From Tritrichomonas musculus (Eukaryota; Parabasalia; Tritrichomonadida; Tritrichomonadidae): a DNA stretch of 64,000 nucleotides. Positions 1 to 10,789 of the stretch are shown here, in pieces. The position numbers and the translations under genes were made by a program. The stretch covers positions 5,503,501 through 5,567,500 of the forward strand of contig JAPFFF010000005.1 of assembly GCA_039105265.1 (NCBI GenBank). Direction: 5' to 3'. The notes beneath the pieces were generated by a model. That model worked only from the letters and a program-made list of their open reading frames with translations, was not told where the DNA came from and searched no databases. The first letter of the stretch is position 1. Each line of letters begins with the position of its first letter.

Positions 1-438
1 TCGTTGATTGAAATTAATATCCCTTCTTCAGTGACAGAAATAAAGTATGATGCTTTTTGCCAATGTTCATCTTTGACAAAAATTAATATTCCTTCTTCTG
101 TAACAGTACTTGAAAATGCCCTCTTTTTTAGCTGTAAATCCTTGAAGAAAGTTACAATCCCTTCTTCTATAACTGAAATCAAGAAATCAGTTTTCCTTCA
201 ATGCAGTTCATTGACTGAAATTTCTATTCCTTCTTCTGTAACTAAAATTGGAGAACGAGCTTTCGCTAAATGCGCATCTCTAACAGAAATTGATATCCCT
301 TCTTCTGTAACAGAAATAGGAAAAGATGCTTTTTATTATTCAGCACTGAAACAAGTTTCTATTCCATCTTCTATGAATACTAATTCCTTTTTGGAGAAGA
401 TTGGTATTAAATCAAACATAAAAGTTATTGAAAAATGA
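1..438 (+). CDS. BspA-like leucine-rich repeat protein, C-terminal part (gene enters from the left edge)
   Basis: The frame is open from base 1 and stops with TGA at 436-438, so only the last 145 codons or so are present and the true start lies outside the window. The protein is a run of roughly 23-residue units built on IPSSVTEIG, an AF.xC segment and SLTEI, which is the LRR_5/BspA pattern (Treponema-type repeat). About five full units are visible, followed by a short tail ending VIEK. In trichomonads this family is very large, and many members are surface or secreted proteins proposed to act in adhesion. This copy ends without a transmembrane segment or basic tail, so it is either soluble or anchored elsewhere. 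Family assignment is firm; the cellular role is not shown by the sequence. Confidence 0.9.
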   Translation, partial: SLIEINIPSSVTEIKYDAFCQCSSLTKINIPSSVTVLENALFFSCKSLKKVTIPSSITEIKKSVFLQCSSLTEISIPSSVTKIGERAFAKCASLTEIDIPSSVTEIGKDAFYYSALKQVSIPSSMNTNSFLEKIGIKSNIKVIEK

Positions 439-715
439 ATAAAACTATAAGCAAATATTAATAAACATTTAAAACAGATTACTTGTTCTCAGGAAAATAT
501 TACTCTTTTGTTTTATATTGATGATCAATTATTATTGATCTAAAGCAAACACAAAATAAAAATGCCTTATTTTTAAATATTTAATTTATTTATTAATAAA
601 ATCAAATATTTAATTAAATTTTTATCATCTAAATTCAAATTTAAAGAAAAGGAAAGTTCCCCCTTAAAAATGTAAGCACTAAAATATTTAACGTATATAG
701 ATAAATTTTATACAA

Positions 716-3700
716 ATGACCATGGAAAATATTTCATTAATGAATTCAGATGAAGAAGATCATATATCTAACGATTATAGCGACGAATTCCAAATCGAAT
801 CAGAAAGAAATATAAACCATAATAATAATAAAAACTTTGATGATGAAAATAGCATTGAAAACGATGAACAATTAACAACTATAAATAAAAGACGACGAAT
901 TAACGCCAGAAAATCAAATTATCCCAAGAAAAAATCAAAAAAAGAAAATTCCAATATAACTAGGACGAAAAATTCAAAAAATATTGAAAATCCTTATAAT
1001 ATTGATCAGAACTCACCAGAAAATTTGGACAAAGATAATAATGATTTAATTGTACCTAAAAAGAAAAAGAATCGAAAATCTTTAAATAAAAATGGAACAA
1101 TGATTAAAAAAATAAATGAAGAAAATATCACTCCTTCACAAACAGTAAAAGGAACAAAGAGATCAAAACGAGCTCAATCAGTCAAATCGAAAAATAAAAA
1201 ATTAAAACAAAATTCTTCAAAAACAATACAAAGAGATGGAGATGAAAATAATATCCAGTACAAGAAAGATCCAAATTTCTCTGAAGATTCATTTTTAGAT
1301 CATACAGAAATAAATTTATCAAATTCCTTTTCTAAAAATAAGAAATCAAATCGAATTTATGATCGTAATAAAATGATTGATAATAATTATAACCACCATC
1401 ATGAAAATCAAAAAAACTCTGATCAATTGGAAATCGAAATTTTATTTGACAAAAACGAGGATGATAAACCAAACACAAATATAATCAAAAATCCAAATTA
1501 CACAGAAGAAATTTCGAAAGGCTCTTTCCAAAATAGCGAAAATCAAATCCACAGAAAATTAGATTCATTACCTGAGAAGAATAATTCAATTGGAAATCAA
1601 GGAACTCACTTTAAACCAAGAATTGATGAATTTTATTATGGATATTATTCAAGACCTCCTATTCTTCGTATAGATACGTCTTTAGTAGCAGAGTCAGAAA
1701 ATCGTCCTTCATTGAGATTATCAGATCCATATCGAGTCACTAATTTTTCATCAAAGATAAATGACTCTGAGAGTGATAATAATAATTCTGAAAACAATTT
1801 CATTCTTCGTGATTTGATTATCGCCTCAGGATCTGAATATGATTATTCTTCGCATAAGATAATGAATCATTCTAATTTAAATTCTAGCAAAAGAATTTCA
1901 AAAGTGAAAAAACTTAATGATAGTTATGATCAAGAAATAAGTAGTGATAATTCTGAATTAACAATAAAGAAAAAAGATTCTCATATTAAATCAAATATTT
2001 TACCCAATAAGAATAACTCACAAATAAAATCTCATTCACAATCTAGTATAGATTCTAATACCAACACCAATAACACAAAGAAAATTAGTATTGATAAAGA
2101 TAAAGAGTTGGTCATTAATATTAACATCAGTGATAAATTTAATACTACACGCAATAATAATAGTGCTGATATCGAAACACCAAAACAATTTAATAGTTTT
2201 CAGCAATTTGATTCACGAGGAATTAATTCTGAAGACAAAAAATTTCTTGAATTTAATAATAATTCAAATAGTATTATGCTTTTGCCGAATCGTTCAAGTA
2301 GTAGTGAAATAGATAAAAAACTAAATATATCGCCCGCAATTAATATTCAAAAAGATGAAAGTAACCTCAATATAATTAACGAATGCCCTAATATAAATGA
2401 CGTTGTTATTTACCGAATAGAAGATCAAGAGCCAGAAGACAAACCTATTCTTCAAATTCAACAAACAAATTCATACGATCAAAACTTATTAATGAAAAGC
2501 ACAATAGGCAAGAATAATATTCCAAAGACATATAACAATTATTCTAATAATTCCACACTTGGAGATAATACTATTAATAAATACAATATTAATAAGGACA
2601 AAAATACTGATTTTAAAATCAGTACTGCATACGAAAATAAACCTAATAATCAAATATCTAAACGTCAAAAATATAGTGATGAATCAAGAAATAAGAAAAG
2701 ATGTGAGTCAGTTCCAAATCATAAATCATCTCATGAAGGACAGAGAAAAGATTTTAAAGCTGAGAATAATAATAATAATCTTTACGAAAGCAAAGAAAGA
2801 AGTATTATTACAAATAAAGATCATTATCAAGATTATGCATTTAGAGGTGAAGGCAGTATTGTATATAAGAATGGGAAATTCTTTCGCAGAGTCAAAATAA
2901 GAAAATCTCAAAGATCTGCTTCTGTTGTTCCCAACCACTCTAACAACCATGGCTCAAATAACAACCAATATTATGTAAACCGTGATAATATGCAACCTAT
3001 AAATCAATATCCTAACCACACTCACAACTTCTTTGATAATGACCCACATTCTAGTCTAAACCGACATTATCAAAGAAAGGATTACCAAAAACATTCAAAT
3101 CCTAATCCAACTTATAACACCCATTACAAAAATTCCGACCAAAATTCCAAAGATCCATTTCCAGATCATAGAAATCATCATCATAATCGTAGCAATAACT
3201 TTAATAATAATGATCCTTATATTATTAATCGAAGGGATTATTTATATAGCGATGAAAATGAAAAGGACGATTATAGAGGCAGTAATGGACAAAAGCGTTC
3301 TTCATCAGTAAACCGAATTAGAGTTAAGAAGAAAGATTATTATTCAAGCCATATGAATAATAAACATAATCATTCTAATTCAAATCACAAAGATCATGAA
3401 TCTGATTTTAACAAAAAGCATAGGAGATCATCATCTGCTCCGAGAAGAAGCCCTTTCCCGTTATATATAAATGAAAACAATCGAGAAAAAGATAATGATT
3501 CGAGCATTAATGTTTTTTATGTTGAGTCGAGTGATAGTGGCAAGGAAAATAATTTCACGAAAACTTCTTCGCCTCATTTGGAGCGATCAAAGAACATTTC
3601 ACGCGAAATTACACCTTTTCTTCTTAGAAAGGAAAAAGAAACACAAACACCGAAAGGAAATCAAAATGTTACAAAAAATAATAGTAATCTATTTAACATG

Positions 3701-5110
3701 TCATCATGCGAAATTAATCAAAGCAAAAGCGTTTTCCTTGATCTTTCTCAGATTGAAAAAAAAGATGAAAAGCGAAATAAGGGGATGCATAACTTATCTC
3801 AATCATTTGATAAAATTCAACAGAATAGTTCTTCTGAAACAGAAATTACTTCTGATAAGGCTAATAAATCATACGAAAACATCAATAATAATAATATTAA
3901 TTCTTCATCTGAAACCCGAATCAAAAATAGTATTTACAAACAATTAAGTGAATTAAGCGAAAATTCATATAGTTCACAAAGTGAATCGAAAAGCAAAAAA
4001 AGGAAAAGAAGGACAAGATCTAGAGCAAGTTCAAGATCATCAATATCAATTTCAATGGCAACTCCATCTCCATCAGCAAGTGAAATTGATACCTCAGAGT
4101 TTGAAATTATTCAAACTCCATTAAAAGAATTTGTTAAAAACAAAAACAGCTATGTATCAGAAATTAGTAGTGAATTTCAAGAAGAAGAAGAAGAGATTAA
4201 TGATGAAAATTCTTATTCTCATTTAGGCGAAAGAATAAAACAAATTGGAACCAACTCAGAGATAGATAATAATCAGCTAGCTAAGAAGTTAAATAAGCAA
4301 ACAAAAAATTACAGCGATTTCACAAAAATAAAAGCAAAAAGACATTCAATTAAAAATCATAATAAAACTAATTTTATTAAAATGGAGAAGACAAACATTA
4401 ACAAAATGTTTGATGTTTCATCTTCTTCTGACGGAGACGATGATCCTAACAATTTTGCTAATGAAAATAAAGGCTCAGAAAGCGAGATTGTTGCTCAGAT
4501 TTCATCCAATTCTTCTCTCTTTACTTTGAATCACCAAAATGAAAGATCTTCTAAAAGAATTAATAATAACAGTAATGAGTTTAACTTTTCCAACTCTTTC
4601 TCTGAAGATGAAAACATTATTCTGAATAGCATAAAACCTATGAACTGTGAACATAAATCATCAAATGATAATGACATTCTTAATCAGATTCCTGAAGAGA
4701 GATATCGTTTTAAAATACTTCAATTGAAGAAACTACCAAAATATAATGGCCAAATTTCATGCTCAATTATTGTTAATGAAAACAAATCTTTTACAACAAC
4801 TATTGGGAAATCGCCTTCATTTGAAAATGAACAAATTGAATTTTATGCTTTTCCAAATTCAACAATCTCATTTTCAGTTATTGAAAAACATAAAAATAAT
4901 TTAAATCACCAAAATTCTATAGCATCTCTTCAAATTGCGCTGAATCAATTACCATTAGGAATTGAAAAATGGTATAAATTACAGCCATCCGGCTTGATTC
5001 GAGGAATTCTAACTATCGATAGCAATGATATTTCAACTACTGTTACACCTTCTAACTCTGATTATTCATCCTCAATATATAGTTCCAACATAATTACACG
5101 AAAAATTTAA
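716..5110 (+). CDS. 1464-residue Asn/Ser/Lys-rich disordered protein with a C-terminal C2-like domain
   Basis: A single ATG-to-TAA frame. Residues 1 to about 1320 are low complexity, dominated by Asn, Ser, Lys, Asp and Glu, with no recognisable fold. Scattered through them are basic-Ser motifs such as RRSSSAPRR, KRSSSVNR, QRSASVVP and KRCESVPN, which fit basophilic kinase sites; two (RSSSAP and RCESVP) fit 14-3-3 binding consensus forms. Residues about 1330-1438 look like a C2 beta-sandwich: YRFKILQLKKLPKYNGQ, a central IEFYAFPNSTISFSVIE strand pair, then EKWYKLQPSG and GILTIDSN as in the last strands of C2 domains. The usual Ca2+-binding aspartates are not evident, so calcium binding is doubtful. 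I infer a membrane- or partner-docking C2 with a long regulated tail. The start at 716 is the first ATG; a second Met lies two codons later. Confidence 0.85.
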   Translation: MTMENISLMNSDEEDHISNDYSDEFQIESERNINHNNNKNFDDENSIENDEQLTTINKRRRINARKSNYPKKKSKKENSNITRTKNSKNIENPYNIDQNSPENLDKDNNDLIVPKKKKNRKSLNKNGTMIKKINEENITPSQTVKGTKRSKRAQSVKSKNKKLKQNSSKTIQRDGDENNIQYKKDPNFSEDSFLDHTEINLSNSFSKNKKSNRIYDRNKMIDNNYNHHHENQKNSDQLEIEILFDKNEDDKPNTNIIKNPNYTEEISKGSFQNSENQIHRKLDSLPEKNNSIGNQGTHFKPRIDEFYYGYYSRPPILRIDTSLVAESENRPSLRLSDPYRVTNFSSKINDSESDNNNSENNFILRDLIIASGSEYDYSSHKIMNHSNLNSSKRISKVKKLNDSYDQEISSDNSELTIKKKDSHIKSNILPNKNNSQIKSHSQSSIDSNTNTNNTKKISIDKDKELVININISDKFNTTRNNNSADIETPKQFNSFQQFDSRGINSEDKKFLEFNNNSNSIMLLPNRSSSSEIDKKLNISPAINIQKDESNLNIINECPNINDVVIYRIEDQEPEDKPILQIQQTNSYDQNLLMKSTIGKNNIPKTYNNYSNNSTLGDNTINKYNINKDKNTDFKISTAYENKPNNQISKRQKYSDESRNKKRCESVPNHKSSHEGQRKDFKAENNNNNLYESKERSIITNKDHYQDYAFRGEGSIVYKNGKFFRRVKIRKSQRSASVVPNHSNNHGSNNNQYYVNRDNMQPINQYPNHTHNFFDNDPHSSLNRHYQRKDYQKHSNPNPTYNTHYKNSDQNSKDPFPDHRNHHHNRSNNFNNNDPYIINRRDYLYSDENEKDDYRGSNGQKRSSSVNRIRVKKKDYYSSHMNNKHNHSNSNHKDHESDFNKKHRRSSSAPRRSPFPLYINENNREKDNDSSINVFYVESSDSGKENNFTKTSSPHLERSKNISREITPFLLRKEKETQTPKGNQNVTKNNSNLFNMSSCEINQSKSVFLDLSQIEKKDEKRNKGMHNLSQSFDKIQQNSSSETEITSDKANKSYENINNNNINSSSETRIKNSIYKQLSELSENSYSSQSESKSKKRKRRTRSRASSRSSISISMATPSPSASEIDTSEFEIIQTPLKEFVKNKNSYVSEISSEFQEEEEEINDENSYSHLGERIKQIGTNSEIDNNQLAKKLNKQTKNYSDFTKIKAKRHSIKNHNKTNFIKMEKTNINKMFDVSSSSDGDDDPNNFANENKGSESEIVAQISSNSSLFTLNHQNERSSKRINNNSNEFNFSNSFSEDENIILNSIKPMNCEHKSSNDNDILNQIPEERYRFKILQLKKLPKYNGQISCSIIVNENKSFTTTIGKSPSFENEQIEFYAFPNSTISFSVIEKHKNNLNHQNSIASLQIALNQLPLGIEKWYKLQPSGLIRGILTIDSNDISTTVTPSNSDYSSSIYSSNIITRKI

Positions 5111-5770
5111 TGTATTTTTGTTATTTTTATCAAAAAATCAACTTTCACCAGTTGCTTAATTCTATTTTTTAACAATTCTATGTATTTAATATATATAATA
5201 CTGAATTTCTCTATGTTTGATAAACATTAATTATATTACGTATATGTTATTTGTGTATTTTAATCAATTTCATTTTTTTAAGAACGATGATTGAAATGAT
5301 ATTTAAATATAGTGCCATCAGTTTGGGGGAGAAAATGTGGGCTTGGAAAGGAGAATACTTAAGTATGAAAAAACAAAATTTGAAAATTAAATTACAGGTA
5401 ATCGTTCTTATATCTTCTGTAAGAGAATTATTTCAAAACAGCATATTTATTTGAAAATGCTCTTTTAATGTACGATTTTTTTAAAAAATAAAATTGATTT
5501 TTTTTCATCACTAGCTTACCATATCATTAAATATGTTTAACAATATTTAATATAAGAAGAAAATATAGATTTTTAATGAAGTTGCTGAATAAATATTCAA
5601 TTTTTCGAAAAGATGCAAAAAATTGTATTTAGGTATCATTTATACATTCTTTTAAGCATAATTAACAATTTGATATCAAAATATTGTAAATCGACTTACT
5701 AGATTCTGAGTTAACAATCGTTCATAAAATTTTAAACTTGCTTTAAATTCAATTAAAATGAGAGAAATAA
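5111..5770. other. AT-rich intergenic stretch
   Basis: About 660 bases after the C2-like gene. The only open frame, near 5281-5454, needs a TTG start and has no recognisable domain. I see no supported gene or RNA here. Confidence 0.6.
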
Positions 5771-5974
5771 AGGGGGGTCGATTCAAAAAATAGGGGATCG
5801 ATTCAAAAAATAATTAATTTCAAGGGAAAACGATAATAAAAATTTATTTTGAGAAAAAAATATTTGAAAAAAATTTTTTTTCTTAAAATTATATTTTCTG
5901 AAAAAATATTCAATTTTTTCTTAACTTGATCGTCGACCCCTATTTTATTGAATGAGACCCCTATTTTTTGGGGG
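5771..5974. mobile_element. Short inverted-repeat element (MITE-like), about 204 bp
   Basis: The left end carries GGGGGGTCGATTC and then AATAGGGGATCGATTC. The right end, read on the other strand, carries ATAGGGGTCTCATTC and then AAAATAGGGGTCGAC. These align as imperfect terminal inverted repeats of about 30 bp around an AT-rich centre. No coding capacity. Ends and target duplication are not certain. Confidence 0.5.
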
Positions 5975-6255
5975 CACTTTATTATTTTTTTGGTTTTTCA
6001 TTTAACTCGCAAATTTCAGATCTGAAATACTCCCATTTCTCAATTAAACCTAAAATTAAATATGGAGCAACAAAAGCATACAGAAATACACAAATTATTG
6101 CATATAACATCTCATAAACCTAAAATTAATTATAAATTTATATTTTCATCAGAATAATCATCATTCAAAAAGAAATCGCCCTTTTTTTCCAATATTTTTT
6201 TTCAAAACAACATACTTAAAAAAAATATAATCAAAAAAATGGAAAATTAAAAAAT

Positions 6256-6531
6256 TTATTTAAGATCTCTTGCATCTTGGCAAGTAGCGCACGGCATGCA
6301 GAACATGGATACAAGGCAATCGACTGTATCATTTCCTGTTTCACCATTCTTCTTTTCAAGTTCTTTTCTGATCCAGAATTCAGATGTATATGCAAGGACA
6401 TGGCAAGGAGTGCATTCTTCTGTCCTGATTTTAGCGTGATTTTGACCATTAAGGCAGCATGAGCAAAATGTTCCATAGATGCAAATATTGAAATCACTGA
6501 AACAAGCGAAGAGACCACCAGCGTATGACAT
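6256..6531 (-). CDS. PLAC8-family Cys-rich protein, copy 1
   Basis: A 91-residue frame starting MSYAGGLFACFSD. It shows the PLAC8 pattern in order: LFACFSDFNIC, GTFCSCCLNGQNH, then EFWIRKELEKK, DCLVSMFCMPCATCQDAR. The CC-x-N-G-Q-N and the C-x-P-C-A-x-x-Q motifs are the family hallmarks, and the length is normal for a minimal PLAC8 protein. PLAC8 proteins are small membrane-associated Cys-rich proteins linked elsewhere to cell size, metal resistance and ion transport; the trichomonad role is unknown. An initiator-like box lies 17 bases upstream of the ATG. A second copy lies 4.2 kb away with almost the same sequence. The gene is isolated, in noncoding DNA, and reads toward the left. Confidence 0.88.
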   Translation of the reverse strand: MSYAGGLFACFSDFNICIYGTFCSCCLNGQNHAKIRTEECTPCHVLAYTSEFWIRKELEKKNGETGNDTVDCLVSMFCMPCATCQDARDLK

Positions 6532-6545
6532 TTGTGTTTAAAAAA

Positions 6546-6550
6546 TATGA
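6546..6550 (-). promoter_or_regulatory. Initiator-like element TCATA for PLAC8 copy 1
   Basis: On the minus strand TCATA fits the trichomonad Inr consensus TCA(+1)Y(T/A). The A lies 17 bases before the ATG, as expected for the very short 5' leaders of these organisms. The same box at the same spacing occurs in the second copy. Confidence 0.55.
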
Positions 6551-8570
6551 TCCGATATTATAAAATTGAAAGAATATATATTTGAAATATTTGGTTTTAT
6601 ATTTTTTTTTTTTTTTGAAAGATATATTGACAATATTTTTAAAAAAGATAATATTAATCATTTTTATGATTTGCTATTAGTATATATTAAATTCAAAAAA
6701 ATTTATACAAGTAAATATGTATTTTAAAATGTGATATACTTGTTTTTTTTATCGTTTAATTAATATTTTCACAAAAAGTTTGATTGAATAAAATTCAATG
6801 ATAAAGTTTTCATTTTATTGACCATAAATAAATAGATATTTTTCATTATCTTATAATTGCAAATTTATAATATTTATTTTATAATATATACAAATATAGT
6901 ATATTAACATAAATATATAAATTTTGAATTTACTTAAAATATATTTATAATTTATAAGTTAAATTTAAATGTTTCAAAACAAGATTTAAATAATATATTT
7001 TTAACAATAGAAAAAATCAACACAATTTTTTTTTTTTTTTTGAAAGAATTGCTCATTGACCACTTGTGAAATGTGTTGAAAATATTCTTTACTAATTTCA
7101 AAATTTCTCAGTATTATTACCAAAATAACCGATTTTTTCAAAAGACAAACAATAATAAAAGAAGTTATACCTTTAAATTATTATATATGAAATCTGGATT
7201 ATAAAATATTCATATTATTTCGGGAGTAATTTTTTATCACAGTGCTGAAGCATAGAGAACTTTTTGTATGAATATATGGTATAAATAAACTTTTTGAGAA
7301 ATAAAAATAAATATTTTATAAAAAAAATAGCATGACCCCTATTCATGCTGTTTTATTCCTTTAAAATAATTTAAAAATATTTGTTTTCTTATTTAATACT
7401 GATTTTAACCATTAAATCCTAAATTATATCAATGTAGGAAGCCCATTAAGGCATTTGATTATCAAAATCAACCATTTTTAAGAATAAATATTAATCAAAT
7501 AAAAATCTCATTTTTGAAAAGTTTTCAAAAAGTATATTTATTATATGAAATCGTTTATATCAGTTAAATATTGAGATAAATAAAAAAGAAAGATTAATAT
7601 AATGAATAGTTTATAGCAGACTGACAGATTCTATGAGCTCAATCAAATAAATTGAGAGATTATTATATTTTTAATAATTTATATATTTCTTAAATAAAAT
7701 CATATTAATCAATCAAATAAACTATTTGATAAAATATTATAAGTATAGATACTTCATATATATTATATAAAAACATATTATTAAATTCTAATGTAATAAT
7801 AAAATTTAAATTAAAGAATAAAAATAAGTCTGTGTTAATTATTTTTCTCAAATAAGTGTATTTTATACGGAATAATATAAATATCCTATTTTCTCATTAA
7901 AGAATTAAACAATTTAAATATCTGAAATATTTATGGAATAGACTCTTTATTTTATTCCAAATTTTATATTTTGAGAGAATATCCATATTACTCATTAGTA
8001 ATCATCTAACAAATCTGTATTTTATTCGCTACATTGCTCAAAAACGAACCTCGCAAAAAAAATCCGAACGATAGATTCAATTCTTTCAAATTATATTGAG
8101 AGAAAACTCTTAATTTTACTCGTTGGACGATTAGAATTTCAATTAATTATTTTCATCATGTATATTGAAAATTGAATTTTATTAAAAATATTAAAAATTT
8201 ATTTCTTTAATATCTTAATTATGAATAAATATATATAAAATATTATAATTGAAATAGAATTACTAAATATAATACATAATAACAGAAATAATAATAAAAT
8301 AGAAAAAATTTTCTAATATATAAATCTATGATAAAATGCTAATTTTTGATTGAATAAAAGCAAAGAATAATAATCTATGTTTATTTTAATAATACTTATA
8401 TATAATTATAATTAAAATAAAAATATATCTTTAAAAAAAGAATATAATTGTAATACACTCTATTACTATGCAAAATAAAGAATATTGTATTGAATATTTT
8501 ATCTTAATAAAATGATGTAATCGTTTTTTTTAAGAAAGTTATTTTAACGATTTCAATTTATTCAATTTAT
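6551..8570. other. AT-rich noncoding region
   Basis: About 2 kb with no supported open frame. It contains homopolymer T runs near 6600 and 7026 and a small hairpin near 7328 (AGCATG ... CATGCT). I see no gene or RNA. Confidence 0.6.
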
Positions 8571-8618
8571 TTGAGACCATTTATCTCAATTTTTATTGAA
8601 TTTTGAGAAATGGTCTCA
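8571..8618. repeat. Hairpin
   Basis: TGAGACCATTTATCTCAA at 8572-8589 pairs with TTGAGAAATGGTCTCA near 8602-8617, with one bulged base and an AT-rich loop. It may be the tip of a decayed element; a function is not shown. Confidence 0.55.
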
Positions 8619-8644
8619 AATTAACTTGCAACTCTGAAAGTTTA

Positions 8645-9435
8645 TAGGTCGGCCAAAATAACGTATTTGTCAAAAACATAAAGCGAAATTTTAAAAAACG
8701 CTAGAAACTTCCCAAACTTATATATTTGCTTCATGAACATATGATTAAGAAAACATCTAAATTTGGTGGAAATTCTTGAGTTGGATTTTTTTTTATATCA
8801 TCATTTTTTTGAAATTTGAATTTAAAATAATTATATCCTGCTATATATTAAATTCAAATGTTATTTTATTATTTTCTTTATTTATATACTATATATAATT
8901 TATATAAATATAATAATAATTTAGAAATATTTATTATTCATCAGTGAATTGATGGAAAAAATTTAATACAATTTAAGAAAAAATAGAAGATCAAATTTCC
9001 TTTTTATTTTTATTTTATTATATTATAAAAACTTATATAACAACAAAAGTCGACTTAAAAATGAAAAAGAAGAAGAAATTCTTAAAGGAAATTATCCCAA
9101 ACTTTTTCAAGAAGAATTGAATTTTGGAATTTTTAAAAATGCATTTTTCATGTTAAATAAAATAAATATTTATTTATTAATGATTATACTAAATTTAATA
9201 TAATATTAAAGATATAAGTAAACATAAATGATTATCTTTTTATATGATAATTCTAGGATATTTAATATTATTTATTTTAAAGAAAATACATAAATTTCAC
9301 AAAACTCAACTCAAGAAATTGGATGAAACTTGGTAAACAGAATATATAGATATCATATAATATTATATATCAAATAGAAGATATTCCTACGTTTTTTTAT
9401 TTTTTTTGACAAAACTCGTTATTCTGGCCGACCTA
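8645..9435. mobile_element. Non-autonomous inverted-repeat element flanked by TA (Tc1/mariner-type MITE)
   Basis: The ends are TAGGTCGGCCAAAATAACG and its near-complement CGTTATTCTGGCCGACCTA. Weaker inverted similarity continues inward for over 100 bp, including TTCTTGAGTTG and CAACTCAAGAA. TA dinucleotides flank both ends (8643-8644 and 9436-9437), as in Tc1/mariner insertions. The 791-bp interior has no coding capacity. A mobilising transposase is not seen in the window. Confidence 0.72.
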
Positions 9436-9483
9436 TAATAGTTTACACATCATATTTTTTGAGTTTTATAATTTTTATAGGGG

Positions 9484-9866
9484 AATCGTATTTTTCTACA
9501 CCACTTTTTGAAAACTTTTAAACTTTTTCAATACTTTTTTATACTTTTTTAATTCAATTTTTACTAAATAATGAATAATTATATAGTTCAAATAGCTTCC
9601 CGATTCATCCAGCAATTCAAGGAACCAGATTCGGCTTCGTGCAGCACCGTGGTGATCACTGGTGCGTATATCTCCGAAAAATTAAGTAAAAATAAACAAA
9701 TTTATATCAAAAAAAGTAAATAGTATTAATTTTAAGGTAAAATTTAAATATTACGATTTTTTTGGTTAAATTTCTTAACATAGTAACTCAAATTTCACCT
9801 TAAGATGGCCGTTTTTTACTAATGGATAGAAAAACCATTCAAAAAGTGGCGTAGAAAAAAACGATT
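9484..9866. mobile_element. Short inverted-repeat element with a GC-richer core
   Basis: The left end AATCGTATTTTTCTACACCA matches the reverse complement of the right end (AATCGTTTTTTTCTACGCCA), and the match continues through CTTTTTGA. The 383-bp unit has a core near 9600-9670 that is clearly richer in G and C than its surroundings and holds a 50-codon open frame. The core may be a captured gene fragment. Confidence 0.62.
9571..9723 (+). other. Coding-like 50-codon frame inside the 9484-9866 element
   Basis: ATG at 9571, TAG at 9721-9723. The middle reads FIQQFKEPDSASCSTVVITG, which is compositionally unlike the random AT-rich frames around it, whereas both ends dissolve into Lys/Asn/Ile-rich sequence. 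I do not recognise the family. It is best read as a fragment of a larger gene carried in the element, not as an independent gene. Confidence 0.3.
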
Positions 9867-10494
9867 GTCCATTTTTTTTTCTTATTGATATTCATTATTC
9901 TAGCAAAATATTAATTTTTTATAATTTAAATATAAGTGCAAATAAAATTATATAGTAATCAAAGAGAGATAAATATATTATTTAGAGATAATAAACAAAT
10001 CAATTTGAATTTATAGAGATACAAAACTTATACGTTATTTTATATTACTAACATACACATCTTTCATCCTCTGATGGATTGCCGTTATCCTAGCAATAAA
10101 TCCTAGCTCAACATGGTTAAATCTCTCTCTTTATTTCTTAAAAACTACTAGATAGAAATCCTTTTTTTAAAAACTTTTCAATATCTCAGATTACGAGTAC
10201 TCGTGCATAAAAATAGAGAGAAAATAACAAAGGGAAAGTATATTGTTACTATTTCTTGTATTAAAATTTTTGCTTTTTTAGTTAATAAATTCTTACTTAT
10301 CTTATGCAAATTCGTTTTTTTTTAGCATTTTATTATACTAGCGCGATATGACTAAAGATGGACTGGATATATTTACGAATTTTTAAAAATTTTTTTTGAC
10401 AATATCGATAACAAAAAAGAATTGAATTTTAAAAATTGAATAATAAATTGGGATATGAGTATTAGTTTAGATATTTTGGAAAAAGGAGAAAAAT
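9867..10494. other. AT-rich noncoding stretch
   Basis: No open frame or structured element that I can support. It separates the small element from the second PLAC8 copy. Confidence 0.55.
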
Positions 10495-10770
10495 TTATTT
10501 AAGATCTCTTGCATCTTGGCAAGTAGCGCACGGCATGCAGAACATGGATACAAGGCAATCGATTGTATCGTCTCCTGTTTCACCATTCTTCTTTTCAAGT
10601 TCTTTTCTGATCCAGAATTCAGATGTTGGTGCAAGGACATGGCAAGGAGTGCATTCTTCTGTCCTGATTTTAGCGTGATTTTGACCATTAAGGCAGCATG
10701 AGCAAAATGTTCCATAGATGCAAATATTGAAATCACTGAAACAAGCGAAGAGACCACCAGCGTATGACAT
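10495..10770 (-). CDS. PLAC8-family Cys-rich protein, copy 2
   Basis: A 91-residue frame nearly identical to the copy at 6256-6531. The visible amino-acid changes are Tyr to Pro in AYTSEF/APTSEF and the pair GNDTVD/GDDTID. All PLAC8 Cys motifs (FCSCCLNGQNH, CMPCATCQ) are kept. An upstream in-frame ATG would add 13 residues, but the start at 10770 is preferred because it matches copy 1 and lies 17 bases after a conserved initiator box. Homology covers about 300 bp, from just past the stop codon to just past that box, and then stops abruptly on both sides. The duplicated block is therefore a compact promoter-plus-gene unit. Both copies are read leftward. Confidence 0.88.
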   Translation of the reverse strand: MSYAGGLFACFSDFNICIYGTFCSCCLNGQNHAKIRTEECTPCHVLAPTSEFWIRKELEKKNGETGDDTIDCLVSMFCMPCATCQDARDLK

Positions 10771-10784
10771 TTGTGTTAAAAAAA

Positions 10785-10789
10785 TATGA
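10785..10789 (-). promoter_or_regulatory. Initiator-like element TCATA for PLAC8 copy 2
   Basis: Same box and same 17-base spacing from the presumed +1 A to the ATG as in copy 1, although the sequence beyond it has diverged. Conservation of this exact spot supports a functional Inr. Confidence 0.55.

Noticed and set aside
5281-5420. Possible intron-containing gene fragment ending in CAGGTAATCG
   Set aside because: No trichomonad-type GTATGT donor or ACTAAC branch/acceptor motif and no recognisable protein.
5251-5454. 67-codon frame after the C2-like gene
   Set aside because: Begins at TTG, has no ATG-proximal start signal and no family resemblance.
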